From: an uncultured Clostridia bacterium
GTDB lineage: Bacteria > Bacillota > Clostridia > Lachnospirales > Anaerotignaceae
Direction: 5' to 3'
DNA length: 14,292 bases
NCBI GenBank assembly: GCA_958420075.1
Contig: CATZIM010000020.1
Coordinates: forward strand, 1-14,292
The position numbers and the translations under genes are program-made. Numbering within the stretch: position 1 is the stretch's first letter; each line of letters starts with the position of its first letter. Under the pieces are notes generated by a model, which was not told the origin of the DNA, ran no database searches, and was given only the letters and a program-made list of their open reading frames with translations. Shown here one piece after another: positions 7,002 through 13,694 of this stretch.

Positions 7002-7023
7002 GCCCTCAAAAAGGGCATTTTTT
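7002..7023 (+). other. Terminator-like hairpin in the LCP 5' leader
   Basis: GCCCT-CAAAA-AGGGC is followed on the + strand by ATTTTTTC. No + strand gene ends nearby, so a terminator role is unclear. On the - strand it would be a hairpin in the untranslated leader of the LCP gene, without a T run behind it. Confidence 0.4.
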
Positions 7024-7064
7024 CTGTTCCACTGCTGCCCAAGGGCATAGCACAGCATTTTTAC

Positions 7065-7093
7065 ATTATATCTCCCTTTTCGACAAAAGACAA
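7065..7093 (-). promoter_or_regulatory. Putative promoter of the LCP gene
   Basis: On the - strand TTGTCT (7088-7093) and a perfect TATAAT (7065-7070) are separated by 17 bases, about 100 bases upstream of the LCP start. Confidence 0.65.
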
Positions 7094-7135
7094 TGAAAAA
7101 TGTTTTAATTAACCTTTCTTGAGACAAATTTCGGC

Positions 7136-7168
7136 ATAAAATAAGGCATGTCCAAAAAAGACATGCCT
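7136..7168 (-). terminator. Intrinsic terminator after thiD
   Basis: On the - strand AGGCATGTC pairs perfectly with GACATGCCT around a T-rich loop, followed by TATTTTAT. It begins 11 bases past the thiD stop and closes the thiW-thiD transcript. Confidence 0.88.
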
Positions 7169-7178
7169 CTCAGTCAAA

Positions 7179-7994
7179 TCAATCTTTGATTTCATCCCAG
7201 ATACCAGCTTTGGTATACAGTTCATAGAAATGGTTGGTAGGGCCTACACCTTTGCCGATGTCCAGAGAATGGGCAATGGCTGTTGTGATGTAGTCTTTGG
7301 CGATGCGAACAGCTTCTTCCGCTGTTTTGCCTTTTGCCAGATTTGCCGCAATACAAGAGGACATGGTGCATCCTGTGCCATGGGTATTCTTTGTATTGAT
7401 ACGGTCAGAATGAAGTGTCACAATGTTTTCCCCGTCAAAGAGCAGGTCTGTAGCGTCGTCTTCCAGATGGCCGCCTTTGATGAGCACGTTTTTGGCGCCC
7501 ATTTTATGAATGGCTCTTGCTGCCTGTTCCATGGAAGCCAGATCGTTGATTTTCAGGCCTGTGATGACTTCTGCTTCCGGCAGGTTAGGTGTAATAACAT
7601 AAGCCAGAGGAATCAGTCTGGTGATGAGTGCTTCCTTCGCTTCGGGTTGCATCAGGTCAAAACCGCTCTTGGAAATCATAACAGGGTCCAGTACAACATT
7701 CTTGGGCTGATACTGTTCCAGTTTATCTGCAATGGCATGGATGGTAGGAATCTGGGATACCATACCGATTTTTACAGCGCTTACTTCAATGTCTGTAAAA
7801 ATGGCGTCAATCTGGCCTTTGATGATTTCAGGGTCGATGTCCTGACAGCCAAATACACCCTGTGTGTTCTGGACAGTTACCGCTGTGATAACGCTCATAC
7901 CATAAGTGCCCTGTGCGGAAAATGTTTTCAAATCCGCCTGAATGCCAGCGCCGCCGCAGGTGTCAGAACCAGCTATGGTCAATACATGTTTCAT
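7179..7994 (-). CDS. thiD: Hydroxymethylpyrimidine (phosphate) kinase
   Basis: ThiD phosphorylates 4-amino-5-hydroxymethyl-2-methylpyrimidine and its monophosphate to the diphosphate, the pyrimidine half of thiamine. The 271-residue ribokinase-fold protein begins with LTIAGSDTCGGAGIQADLKT (5-24), the substrate-binding signature of the family. It contains DPVMISKSG (103-111), TPNLPEAE (135-142) and the anion-hole motif THGTGCT (204-210), whose Cys209 matches the catalytic position in ThiD. The related pyridoxal kinases can look similar, but the TPP riboswitch and thiW upstream settle the pathway. Its ATG lies 18 bases after the thiW stop with an AGGAGG site eight bases away, so the two form an operon. 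The gene ends at a strong terminator, so no thiE or thiM follows here. Confidence 0.94.
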   Translation of the reverse strand: MKHVLTIAGSDTCGGAGIQADLKTFSAQGTYGMSVITAVTVQNTQGVFGCQDIDPEIIKGQIDAIFTDIEVSAVKIGMVSQIPTIHAIADKLEQYQPKNVVLDPVMISKSGFDLMQPEAKEALITRLIPLAYVITPNLPEAEVITGLKINDLASMEQAARAIHKMGAKNVLIKGGHLEDDATDLLFDGENIVTLHSDRINTKNTHGTGCTMSSCIAANLAKGKTAEEAVRIAKDYITTAIAHSLDIGKGVGPTNHFYELYTKAGIWDEIKD

Positions 7995-8012
7995 ACTTCA
8001 TTCCTCCTGTTT

Positions 8013-8501
8013 TCAAATACTCTTTTTTGCTGCCTGCACAAAATGGGCAGACTTCAGCAAAATCATGGCAATGACGCTGCCGCCGAAGGAGCTGAGCAGG
8101 AAAGAAGGCACAAAAGCCAATGCGCCGGCTTCCTGACCCATCAAAAGGATTGCCATGGGCACTGCCAAAAGACCGCCCAGAACCCCTGTGCCAACCACTT
8201 CCGCAGCTGCCGTTGCCCAATTGTTCTTTGTCATTTTATACATCATCCCTGCCAGAAACGCCCCTACCATACTGCCGGGGAATGCCAGCAAAGAGCCTGT
8301 GCCCATGAAGTTGCGCAGCAGGGAAATGCAGAAAGCGTTGATAACGCCGTAAGCAGGCCCCAGAAATACTGCCGCCAGTATATTCAGGGTATGCTGCACA
8401 GGGAAGCATTTGGATGCTCCCACAGGGATGTAAATGATATTCCCAGCCAGAACGCCCACTGCAATGAACATTGCCGAAATTGCCATTTTCTTTGTTTTCA
8501 T
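8013..8501 (-). CDS. thiW: ECF transporter S-component ThiW (thiazole precursor uptake)
   Basis: ThiW is the membrane S-component that is thought to bind a thiamine thiazole precursor and work with the shared ECF energising module encoded elsewhere. The 162-residue protein is very hydrophobic with about five to six spans. It carries the family's recognisable segment PVGASKCFPVQHTLNILAAV, continuing into FLGPAYGVINAF and LLRNFMGTGSLLAFPGSM. The family is known from genomic association with TPP riboswitches, which is the case here: the aptamer and its terminator lie directly upstream. A GGAGAGAGG site precedes the ATG. No ECF ATPase or T-component gene is in the window. Substrate assignment follows the family name and is not shown by the sequence. 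Confidence 0.92.
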   Translation of the reverse strand: MKTKKMAISAMFIAVGVLAGNIIYIPVGASKCFPVQHTLNILAAVFLGPAYGVINAFCISLLRNFMGTGSLLAFPGSMVGAFLAGMMYKMTKNNWATAAAEVVGTGVLGGLLAVPMAILLMGQEAGALAFVPSFLLSSFGGSVIAMILLKSAHFVQAAKKSI

Positions 8502-8569
8502 GGTGCCTCTCTCCTTTTTTCTCAGTCCGTTTACATTGCTGGAAATTGGTGGATGGGCATCCTTTGCAT

Positions 8570-8596
8570 AAAAAAAGCACAGCCGCTTTGCTGTGC
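8570..8596 (-). terminator. Riboswitch-controlled terminator upstream of thiW
   Basis: On the - strand GCACAGC pairs perfectly with GCTGTGC around AAAGCG, followed by seven T residues. It lies between the TPP aptamer and the thiW start, the expected expression platform for switching off transcription when TPP is bound. Confidence 0.9.
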
Positions 8597-8609
8597 CTGT
8601 TCTGCAAGA

Positions 8610-8706
8610 TTCCGCTTCCCTACGCTGGCATGATCCAGATCAGGTGAAATAAGGGTATCGGACCCATTACCGATTCTCAGCCGTTTGCGCGGCACCCCCA
8701 GCAAAT
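8610..8706 (-). ncRNA. TPP riboswitch (THI element)
   Basis: The - strand carries the conserved THI-box blocks in order: GGGGTGCC, then GGCTGAGAATC with the pyrimidine-binding CTGAGA, ACCCTT, ACCTGATCTGGATCATGCC, and the closing GCGTAGGGAAGC. These form the P1-P5 three-way junction that binds thiamine pyrophosphate. P1 can close with the TTGCT/AGCGGA flanks. A terminator with a T run lies 14 bases past the aptamer, so control should act on transcription of thiW-thiD. Confidence 0.97.
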
Positions 8707-8733
8707 GTAAAAATTTGTTGTTCTTCTGTCCAC

Positions 8734-8762
8734 AGCATACCACTGTTTGTATTTTCTGTCAA
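8734..8762 (-). promoter_or_regulatory. Promoter of the TPP riboswitch-thiW-thiD transcript
   Basis: On the - strand a perfect TTGACA (8757-8762) and TATGCT (8734-8739) are 17 bases apart, about 30 bases before the riboswitch aptamer. Confidence 0.78.
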
Positions 8763-8790
8763 CGAGTTCAGGTGTACTTTTTCCCGAAAT

Positions 8791-8831
8791 AAAAAGGCTG
8801 TAACCCTTTGTTTTTAGAGGATACAGCCTTT
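8791..8831 (-). terminator. Intrinsic terminator after the GDPD-like gene
   Basis: On the - strand AAAGGCTGTA pairs perfectly with TACAGCCTTT, with further partial pairing inside (CCT/AGG), followed by TTATTT. It begins about 15 bases past the stop codon at 8846. Confidence 0.88.
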
Positions 8832-8845
8832 GCTTTGTTCTGTTT

Positions 8846-10111
8846 TTATTTCTCTGTTTTTGCTGCTTTTGTCACAGTTGTAACGCCGTCTTTTGTTTCC
8901 AGTGCATGGCCGGTCAAATCCAGCATGCCCTGCAAAGGATAATACAGGTCACCGTCGATGGTATAGCCTGTGAGGGTCACTTCTGCATCGTTATAAGTCA
9001 GTTTGTTTTCCGCTCTTTTTGTAATGAGGCGGTCGCTTTCCTTTAACAGCAGTTCATTGCCCAGTGTGGTAAATGTGCCGCTGTTTTTCAGTGCCAATGT
9101 GTTTGTGGCAACATCAAACTGTGCAGAGAATCCGCCATTTGCGGACAGCATTGCCGCATAGTCACGGAGTTTCACATACTTGGTGCCCATGATGTCCATG
9201 GTATGCAGTGTGTAGTTGTTGCTGCCCATGTTCACGGGTTCCACAGAAAGTTTTCTTGCATTTTCCAGACCTACCCAATCCAGTTCATAAGGCTTGATGC
9301 TGTCTGTGTAAATGCCACTGACACCCATTGCCAGCAGGTCCTCAAACTGCAAGTAGCGGTTCACGGTATGGGCATAGACCTGCACATCTTTCGCCTGGAA
9401 GGTATCCACAATGGACTGGGTCAGGCGGCTCTTTTCGATGGTCACAACGCCAATACCGTTTTTGGCGCAGAAATCCGCTGTTTCTGCATAGTCCACATTG
9501 GTCTGCAAATACAGGGTATAAATCCACTGCGGGAAGTCATAGATTTCCTTGATCCAGCCCAGCATTTCTTCGTTGTAAATCTGGGGGATGATACGGTCCA
9601 GAATTTCGGGATGGCCAATGTTGTTGGCAATATTCTTCAAATCCTGGAACTGTTTCTGGACAGTGGCTTTGTCTGTATCCTTTGTATCTGTCACCAGATA
9701 TACGTCTGTATAAGCTGTCATCAGATACATCAGGTCTACAGCTGTCATAGGGGTCTGTTCATAAATGATTTTCTCATTCTGGAAGGTATTGCTGTCCATG
9801 ACCAAATTGCTGCCCGGTTCGATTTCCAGACGGTAATAACTGCCGTCAGCGTCGAAGTCATGGCGCACCACCAGTGCCCCGTCAGATGTATAGATAAAAT
9901 CCGCCTCCATGACACGGTAGCCATTTTCCCAAGAGGAAATAAAGGCTTCCTGAGAGTTGGTTTCGATTTTTCCGTCATATTCCCCTAAAGCGTGGGCAAT
10001 GAGGGGATTGCCTGCGGTCCAGTCCGCATTCGCCGCATACGCATTGGCAGGCACCAGCAATACCCCCAGCATTGCCGCCACTGCCATGGCGCTCAGTCTT
10101 TTTCCTTTCAT
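8846..10111 (-). CDS. Secreted glycerophosphodiester phosphodiesterase-like protein with C-terminal stalk-type domain
   Basis: The first part is a GDPD domain, a TIM-barrel enzyme that cleaves glycerophosphodiesters to glycerol 3-phosphate and an alcohol. The 421-residue protein has a signal peptide (1-26, cleavage after AYA), then IAHALG (38-43) with His40, TNSQEAF (51-57), EADF (69-72), HDF (84-86) and DTK (142-144). These match the expected HRG, Glu/Asp and second His positions, but the Arg after the first His is missing. From about 310 on, YVKLRDYAAMLSANGG and the pattern FDVATNTLALKNSG resemble the copper-amine-oxidase N-terminal-like (stalk) domain common in clostridial secreted proteins; YYPLQGMLDL is a second such element. 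I chose ATG 10111 because GGAG lies nine bases upstream; ATG 10126 lacks a ribosome site. The true substrate is not known. Confidence 0.87.
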   Translation of the reverse strand: MKGKRLSAMAVAAMLGVLLVPANAYAANADWTAGNPLIAHALGEYDGKIETNSQEAFISSWENGYRVMEADFIYTSDGALVVRHDFDADGSYYRLEIEPGSNLVMDSNTFQNEKIIYEQTPMTAVDLMYLMTAYTDVYLVTDTKDTDKATVQKQFQDLKNIANNIGHPEILDRIIPQIYNEEMLGWIKEIYDFPQWIYTLYLQTNVDYAETADFCAKNGIGVVTIEKSRLTQSIVDTFQAKDVQVYAHTVNRYLQFEDLLAMGVSGIYTDSIKPYELDWVGLENARKLSVEPVNMGSNNYTLHTMDIMGTKYVKLRDYAAMLSANGGFSAQFDVATNTLALKNSGTFTTLGNELLLKESDRLITKRAENKLTYNDAEVTLTGYTIDGDLYYPLQGMLDLTGHALETKDGVTTVTKAAKTEK

Positions 10112-10152
10112 CTCATCACACTCCATATTCTGGTAAAATATTCTTTAGACAC

Positions 10153-10187
10153 AAAAAGGCAGAAGCATAGTCTCCCCATGCCCTGCC
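10153..10187 (-). terminator. Intrinsic terminator after the DUF1292 gene
   Basis: On the - strand GGCAG/CTGCC and, after a small internal loop, GCAT/ATGC enclose GGGGAGACT, followed by TTTTTGTG. It starts 17 bases past the DUF1292 stop and separates it from the GDPD-like gene. Confidence 0.82.
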
Positions 10188-10203
10188 CCTTGTAGTGTTC
10201 GGT

Positions 10204-10512
10204 TTATTCTTCGTCTTCGTACATGTCGTAGAAAGCGTTGGAAACTTTGTCGAATTCATCGTCATCTTCGATAACGTTCAGTTCGATTTCGTCGCCAACT
10301 TCTTTGTATTCATACAGCAGAACGGTTTCGTCTTCCAAAGGAAGCAGGGCAATGTATTCTTTGCCTTCCAGACCTTCCACTTCAAATACGCCCAGAATGC
10401 CGCATTCCATTTCTGTATCGTCGTCCAGTGTCAGGAACATGGTTTCCAGATCCATTACGTCTTCTTCGTGTTCGTGGTCATGACCGCAGCCGCATCCGCA
10501 TTTTTCGCTCAT
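10204..10512 (-). CDS. DUF1292 protein with Cys/His-rich N-terminus
   Basis: The function is unknown. The body of this 102-residue, strongly acidic protein fits DUF1292, a small Firmicutes family (YrzB type). Beta-strand-like pieces read MFLTLDDDTEMECGILGVFEVEGLEGKEYIALLPL, shown here in part only, followed by LYEYKEV and the closing acidic helix FDKVSNAFYDMYEDEE. Before the domain comes CGCGCGHDHEHEE, three Cys alternating with Gly followed by three His, which looks like a metal-binding head. I start at ATG 10512 because AGGAGGT lies eight bases upstream; the longer frame to 10530 would include that ribosome site. It follows the helicase gene by 92 bases and has a possible promoter of its own. 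Confidence 0.85.
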   Translation of the reverse strand: MSEKCGCGCGHDHEHEEDVMDLETMFLTLDDDTEMECGILGVFEVEGLEGKEYIALLPLEDETVLLYEYKEVGDEIELNVIEDDDEFDKVSNAFYDMYEDEE

Positions 10513-10560
10513 ATTCGCTACCTCCTGCAATGTTGTTTTTTACTTAAAAGTTCCTTATTT

Positions 10561-10589
10561 ATGATACATGATTTCCATGATTTCCACAA
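10561..10589 (-). promoter_or_regulatory. Possible promoter of the DUF1292 gene
   Basis: On the - strand TTGTGG (10584-10589) and TATCAT (10561-10566) are 17 bases apart. The spacer contains the end of a tandem GGAAATCAT pair. No terminator is visible after the helicase gene, so this may add to read-through. Confidence 0.4.
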
Positions 10590-10604
10590 TGATTTTTTCT
10601 GGAT

Positions 10605-11858
10605 TTATTTTTTCTTTTTTGTTACAAACTTCTTGCCGCTTTTTGCCTGTCCTTTGGGCTGGGATTTTTCCTTAGGCTGAGACTTTCTGGGTTCCAGATC
10701 TTTTTTTGTCTTGGTGCTGTCAGTAAGCTTGCCATAAACCATGTCTTTCTGGGCAAAACGCAGTCCCCATACCTTTTCGTACTTATGAATCCAACGACGT
10801 TCATAAGGGGTTACGATGGAGATGGCACAGCCTGTCTGTCCCTGTCTGCCGCAGCGTCCCGCACGATGGAGATAATGGGTAGGGTCTTCGGGAATATCCA
10901 GATTGATGACATGGGTCACGTCAGGGATATCCAGACCTCTTGCGCCGATATCAGAAGCCACCAGCACCTGCACACGACCTTCTCTGAAATCATCCAGTGC
11001 GGTTTTTCTATCTAATTTGCCTACCTGACCGTAGATACCAGCCGCCTTGATGCCATGGTAATTAAGCTTGTCCACAGTAACCTCGATGTTTTCCGGGTTA
11101 TTGAGGAACACCATAGCTTTTTTCGGTTTTTCCCCTGCCAGTACTTTCCGCAGCATGAGGAATTTTTCTCTGGGTGCAGTCAGGATAAAGTAATGGGAAA
11201 TGGTATCAGGAACCTGTCCCACCTGAGAAGCCCCTTCCACAAAAAGGGCATCTTCCTTCATGATTTCTTTTGCACGCTGCTGGGTTTCGCCGCCAACGGA
11301 AGCGGAAAGCAGCACCAGCTGTCTGTCTCGCAGGGTTGTTTTGATGACTGCCTGCACTGCCGCAAAATTGCCGTCCTCCAGCAGTCTATCCCCTTCATCC
11401 AACACAATGGTCTTTACCAGATGTGCCTGAATCTTTTTCCGTTTGATCAAGTCCAAAATACGACCTGTAGAGCCTACTACGATGGGCGGTTTTTCACGAA
11501 GGCGTTCCACCTGTCTCTGGAGTCTTGCGGTACCGATGATAAGGGCGCAGCCCACATTGACACCGGCGTTCTTTGCCAGCAGTTCTGCCTGACGATGCAC
11601 CTGTGCCGCCAGTTCATGGGTAGGTGTCAGGATGATTGCCTGTGTTCCTCTTACGTTGGGGTCGATTCTCTGGAAAATGGGCAGCAGATAGGCAAGTGTC
11701 TTGCCGGAGCCTGTTTCCGATCTGCCGACCACATCTTTCCCTGTCATAATGGCAGGGATCATTTTTGTCTGTATATCTGTGGGCACGGTGATGTCCTGCT
11801 TTGCCAAGCCTGCCACAAGGGCGTCGGACAGTCCCAGTGTCTGAAAATTCTGTTCCAT
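10605..11858 (-). CDS. DEAD-box-type RNA helicase with DEGD Walker B motif
   Basis: This is an ATP-dependent RNA helicase of superfamily 2, probably acting in ribosome assembly or mRNA turnover. The 417 residues contain the Q motif (Phe5 to Gln30), motif I SETGSGKT (47-54), PTHELAAQ (79-86), STGR (130-133) in place of TPGR, DEGD (154-157) in place of DEAD, SAS (185-187) in place of SAT, ASDIGARGLDIPDV (301-314) and HRAGRCGRQG (331-340). The core is complete, and the ATP-binding and hydrolysis residues Lys53, Asp154, Glu155 and the final arginines are present. A Lys/Gln/Pro/Ser tail rich in basic residues (about 383-417) fits RNA binding. The start at 11858 has an AGGAAGGA site; the frame extends to a TTG at 11882 without support. 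It follows the cwlD-like gene by 45 bases. Confidence 0.92.
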   Translation of the reverse strand: MEQNFQTLGLSDALVAGLAKQDITVPTDIQTKMIPAIMTGKDVVGRSETGSGKTLAYLLPIFQRIDPNVRGTQAIILTPTHELAAQVHRQAELLAKNAGVNVGCALIIGTARLQRQVERLREKPPIVVGSTGRILDLIKRKKIQAHLVKTIVLDEGDRLLEDGNFAAVQAVIKTTLRDRQLVLLSASVGGETQQRAKEIMKEDALFVEGASQVGQVPDTISHYFILTAPREKFLMLRKVLAGEKPKKAMVFLNNPENIEVTVDKLNYHGIKAAGIYGQVGKLDRKTALDDFREGRVQVLVASDIGARGLDIPDVTHVINLDIPEDPTHYLHRAGRCGRQGQTGCAISIVTPYERRWIHKYEKVWGLRFAQKDMVYGKLTDSTKTKKDLEPRKSQPKEKSQPKGQAKSGKKFVTKKKK

Positions 11859-11903
11859 GGTTCCATTCCTTCCTAATATCAAAGCGTTTCGTCGTTTTTC
11901 CCA

Positions 11904-12617
11904 TTATATCCGCTTTTCCGCAAGCTGTAAACCTCCGGCGCCGTCTTTCGCCGCAAAATAGTCCAGAATGCCGCAGTAAATGCCCCATGCCATCTGTTCC
12001 TGATAAGTATCGTCATTGAGTTTGGCTTCTTCTGCTCCATTTGACAAAAAACCGCACTCCACCAGTGCCGCCGGAATCTGGGTAGTACGGAGGATGTAAT
12101 AATCGCTGTTTGCCTTGATTTGTCTGGTGTTCTCCTTGTCTACCCTTTGCCGCAGACTTTCCTGTATGCACTGAGCAAGGGCTTTGCCTTCCTCGCTCTG
12201 GCTATGGTAAAAAACCTGCGCCCCTTTTGCGGAAGAAGAAGGAAAGGCATTCTGATGGATGCTCACCAAAATATCCGCGCCGCTTTCATTGGTGATTTCT
12301 TTCCGCACCCGCATATCCTCCTGTTTGCTCTGTCCCAAAGCCATGCCATCCCCTCTGGTCACATAAACCCTTGCGCCGCCCTGTTCCAGATATGCCTGCA
12401 ATTTCTTCACAATGGCAAGGTTCAGCTCCTGTTCGTCTACCCCTGTTTTCCCCGTTTTTCCCGGGTCCCAGCCACCGTGTCCCGCATCCAGCACAATGGT
12501 CTTTTCCGCCACAGGCAGCATAGTTTCCGCCGCCCGTCCCTGATGAAGCACACAAAGGCAAATGACCATACAACATGCCCATAACAAATATCGTCGCTTT
12601 TTCTCGTCCATATCCAT
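11904..12617 (-). CDS. cwlD: N-acetylmuramoyl-L-alanine amidase, CwlD-like
   Basis: Amidase_3 zinc enzymes cut the bond between muramic acid and the stem peptide. CwlD starts the making of muramic-delta-lactam in the spore cortex. The 237-residue protein has an N-terminal hydrophobic anchor or signal (about 9-26) and then the catalytic domain. Zinc ligands are His47 in LDAGHGG, Glu62 in VDEQELNL and His121 in SIHQNA, and the catalytic Glu187 lies in ALVECGFLSN. There are no SH3 or other wall-binding repeats, and the length is near that of CwlD, which supports that assignment over vegetative amidases. The start is uncertain: ATG 12617 and ATG 12611 are four and ten bases from GGAGG, and upstream ATGs reach 12671 inside the neighbouring terminator. 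The helicase gene follows 45 bases on. Confidence 0.85.
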   Translation of the reverse strand: MDMDEKKRRYLLWACCMVICLCVLHQGRAAETMLPVAEKTIVLDAGHGGWDPGKTGKTGVDEQELNLAIVKKLQAYLEQGGARVYVTRGDGMALGQSKQEDMRVRKEITNESGADILVSIHQNAFPSSSAKGAQVFYHSQSEEGKALAQCIQESLRQRVDKENTRQIKANSDYYILRTTQIPAALVECGFLSNGAEEAKLNDDTYQEQMAWGIYCGILDYFAAKDGAGGLQLAEKRI

Positions 12618-12650
12618 TCCCCCTCCTGTCATGTTTATGAAGCAGAACGG

Positions 12651-12695
12651 AAAAAAAGACGGTCGTGCCAAAAATAGCAGTCACCGTCTTTTTTC
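12651..12695. terminator. Intrinsic terminator after the EamA transporter gene
   Basis: AAAAAAGACGGT pairs with ACCGTCTTTTTT around a 19-base loop. Both flanks are A/T runs, so it works in either direction; on the - strand it closes the EamA gene 24 bases after its stop and lies just before the cwlD-like gene. Confidence 0.87.
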
Positions 12696-12718
12696 CTAAG
12701 GGAATGGGAATTTATATC

Positions 12719-13630
12719 TTACAAAATATTGGGAATCTTTCCAGTTTTTCTTTGTTTCTGGGGCATCTGCAGCAGCACCAGCGCACCAAAAAGCAGGATA
12801 ACACCCAGCCAGCCAAAGCCGTCCGGCACTTCACCAAAAGCCACCACACCCATGAGGGTTGCCGTCAGAGGTTCCGCAAAGGCAAGAACAGAAGCTTTGC
12901 CCGAATCCATACGGGACAGCCCTCTGGTATAAAGCAGAAATGGAAGAAGGGTGCACACCAGCCCCAGCAGCAAAATGGCACCTGTCAGAGAAAAATCGCT
13001 GACTGCCAGAGAAAACATATCCGCTGGATGGGACAGAGGCACCATGGCAACAGACGCCATAAGGAATGTGTAGAGTGTCACCGTTTCGGAAGTATATTTT
13101 TTCAGAGCGAATTTCCCGAAAATGCTGTAAAGGGCATAGCAGAAACCGGATGCAACGCCTGTGAGGATGCCCAATGCCGTCACATGGATGCTACCACTGA
13201 AAATCCCTGTGGTGCAGATGCATCCAGCCAGCGCCAGCACAAGGCCTTTCACCTTCTGGGCAGTGATTTTCTCATGAAACAGCACCGCGGACAATACCAT
13301 AACGAAAAAAGGTGCTGTATAAAGGAGGATTGCCGCCACGGACAATGTGGTGATGCTGATGGTCACAAAGTAAAAGATGTTGAATCCGGCAATACTGCAA
13401 ATGCCTGTGCCTAAGAACATCCACAGGTCTTTCCAATCCATGCGGCAAAGTTTCCGGTCTTTGCAAAAGAGCAGCAAAAACAGTCCTGCCGCCGTCACCA
13501 GACTGCGAAGCGCCGTAATCTGCACGGCATCAAAACCTGCCGCTGACAATTTGCGGGAAAACAATCCAATGACACCCCAAAGACACCCTGCTGCAATGAC
13601 CATAAGCCCTGCCATTTCTTTCTTCTGCAT
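12719..13630 (-). CDS. EamA/DMT superfamily transporter
   Basis: The 303-residue protein belongs to the drug/metabolite transporter superfamily, usually exporters of amino acids or other small metabolites, with ten membrane spans made of two EamA repeats. Repeat one starts with GLMVIAAGCLWGVIGLFSRKL and includes ALRSLVTAAG and the span ending FVMVLSAVLFHEKIT. Repeat two starts near LGILTGVASGFCYALYSIFGKFA and ends with VLAFAEPLTATLMGVVAFGE, the typical EPLTA...GE pattern. The C-terminus is basic. The substrate cannot be inferred. It is transcribed divergently from a LysR-type regulator gene only 119 bases away, the usual arrangement for a transporter controlled by that regulator. A GGAAGGCGG ribosome site precedes the ATG. 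Confidence 0.92.
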   Translation of the reverse strand: MQKKEMAGLMVIAAGCLWGVIGLFSRKLSAAGFDAVQITALRSLVTAAGLFLLLFCKDRKLCRMDWKDLWMFLGTGICSIAGFNIFYFVTISITTLSVAAILLYTAPFFVMVLSAVLFHEKITAQKVKGLVLALAGCICTTGIFSGSIHVTALGILTGVASGFCYALYSIFGKFALKKYTSETVTLYTFLMASVAMVPLSHPADMFSLAVSDFSLTGAILLLGLVCTLLPFLLYTRGLSRMDSGKASVLAFAEPLTATLMGVVAFGEVPDGFGWLGVILLFGALVLLQMPQKQRKTGKIPNIL

Positions 13631-13665
13631 ACCTTACCGCCTTCCTTTCCGAAATATCTGCCCTC

Positions 13666-13694
13666 AGTATAACGCCCCTCTTGTATAAAGTAAA
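13666..13694 (-). promoter_or_regulatory. Promoter of the EamA transporter gene
   Basis: On the - strand TTTACT (13689-13694) and TATACT (13666-13671) are separated by 17 bases, about 35 bases upstream of the start codon. The -35 box overlaps the inverted repeat at 13691-13705. Confidence 0.65.

Noticed and set aside
6049..7050. A 333-codon open frame on the + strand opposite the LCP gene
   Set aside because: It is antisense to a clearly recognised family protein, with no ribosome site and no motif.
7230..8633. A 467-codon open frame on the + strand
   Set aside because: It runs antisense through thiD, thiW and into the riboswitch terminator. Its Cys/His/Phe-heavy composition is that of a shadow frame, with no domain and no ribosome site.
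10565..10590. Tandem GGAAATCAT repeat as possible operator
   Set aside because: Only two short copies, in an A/T-rich spacer, overlapping a possible promoter; no symmetry to support a binding site.
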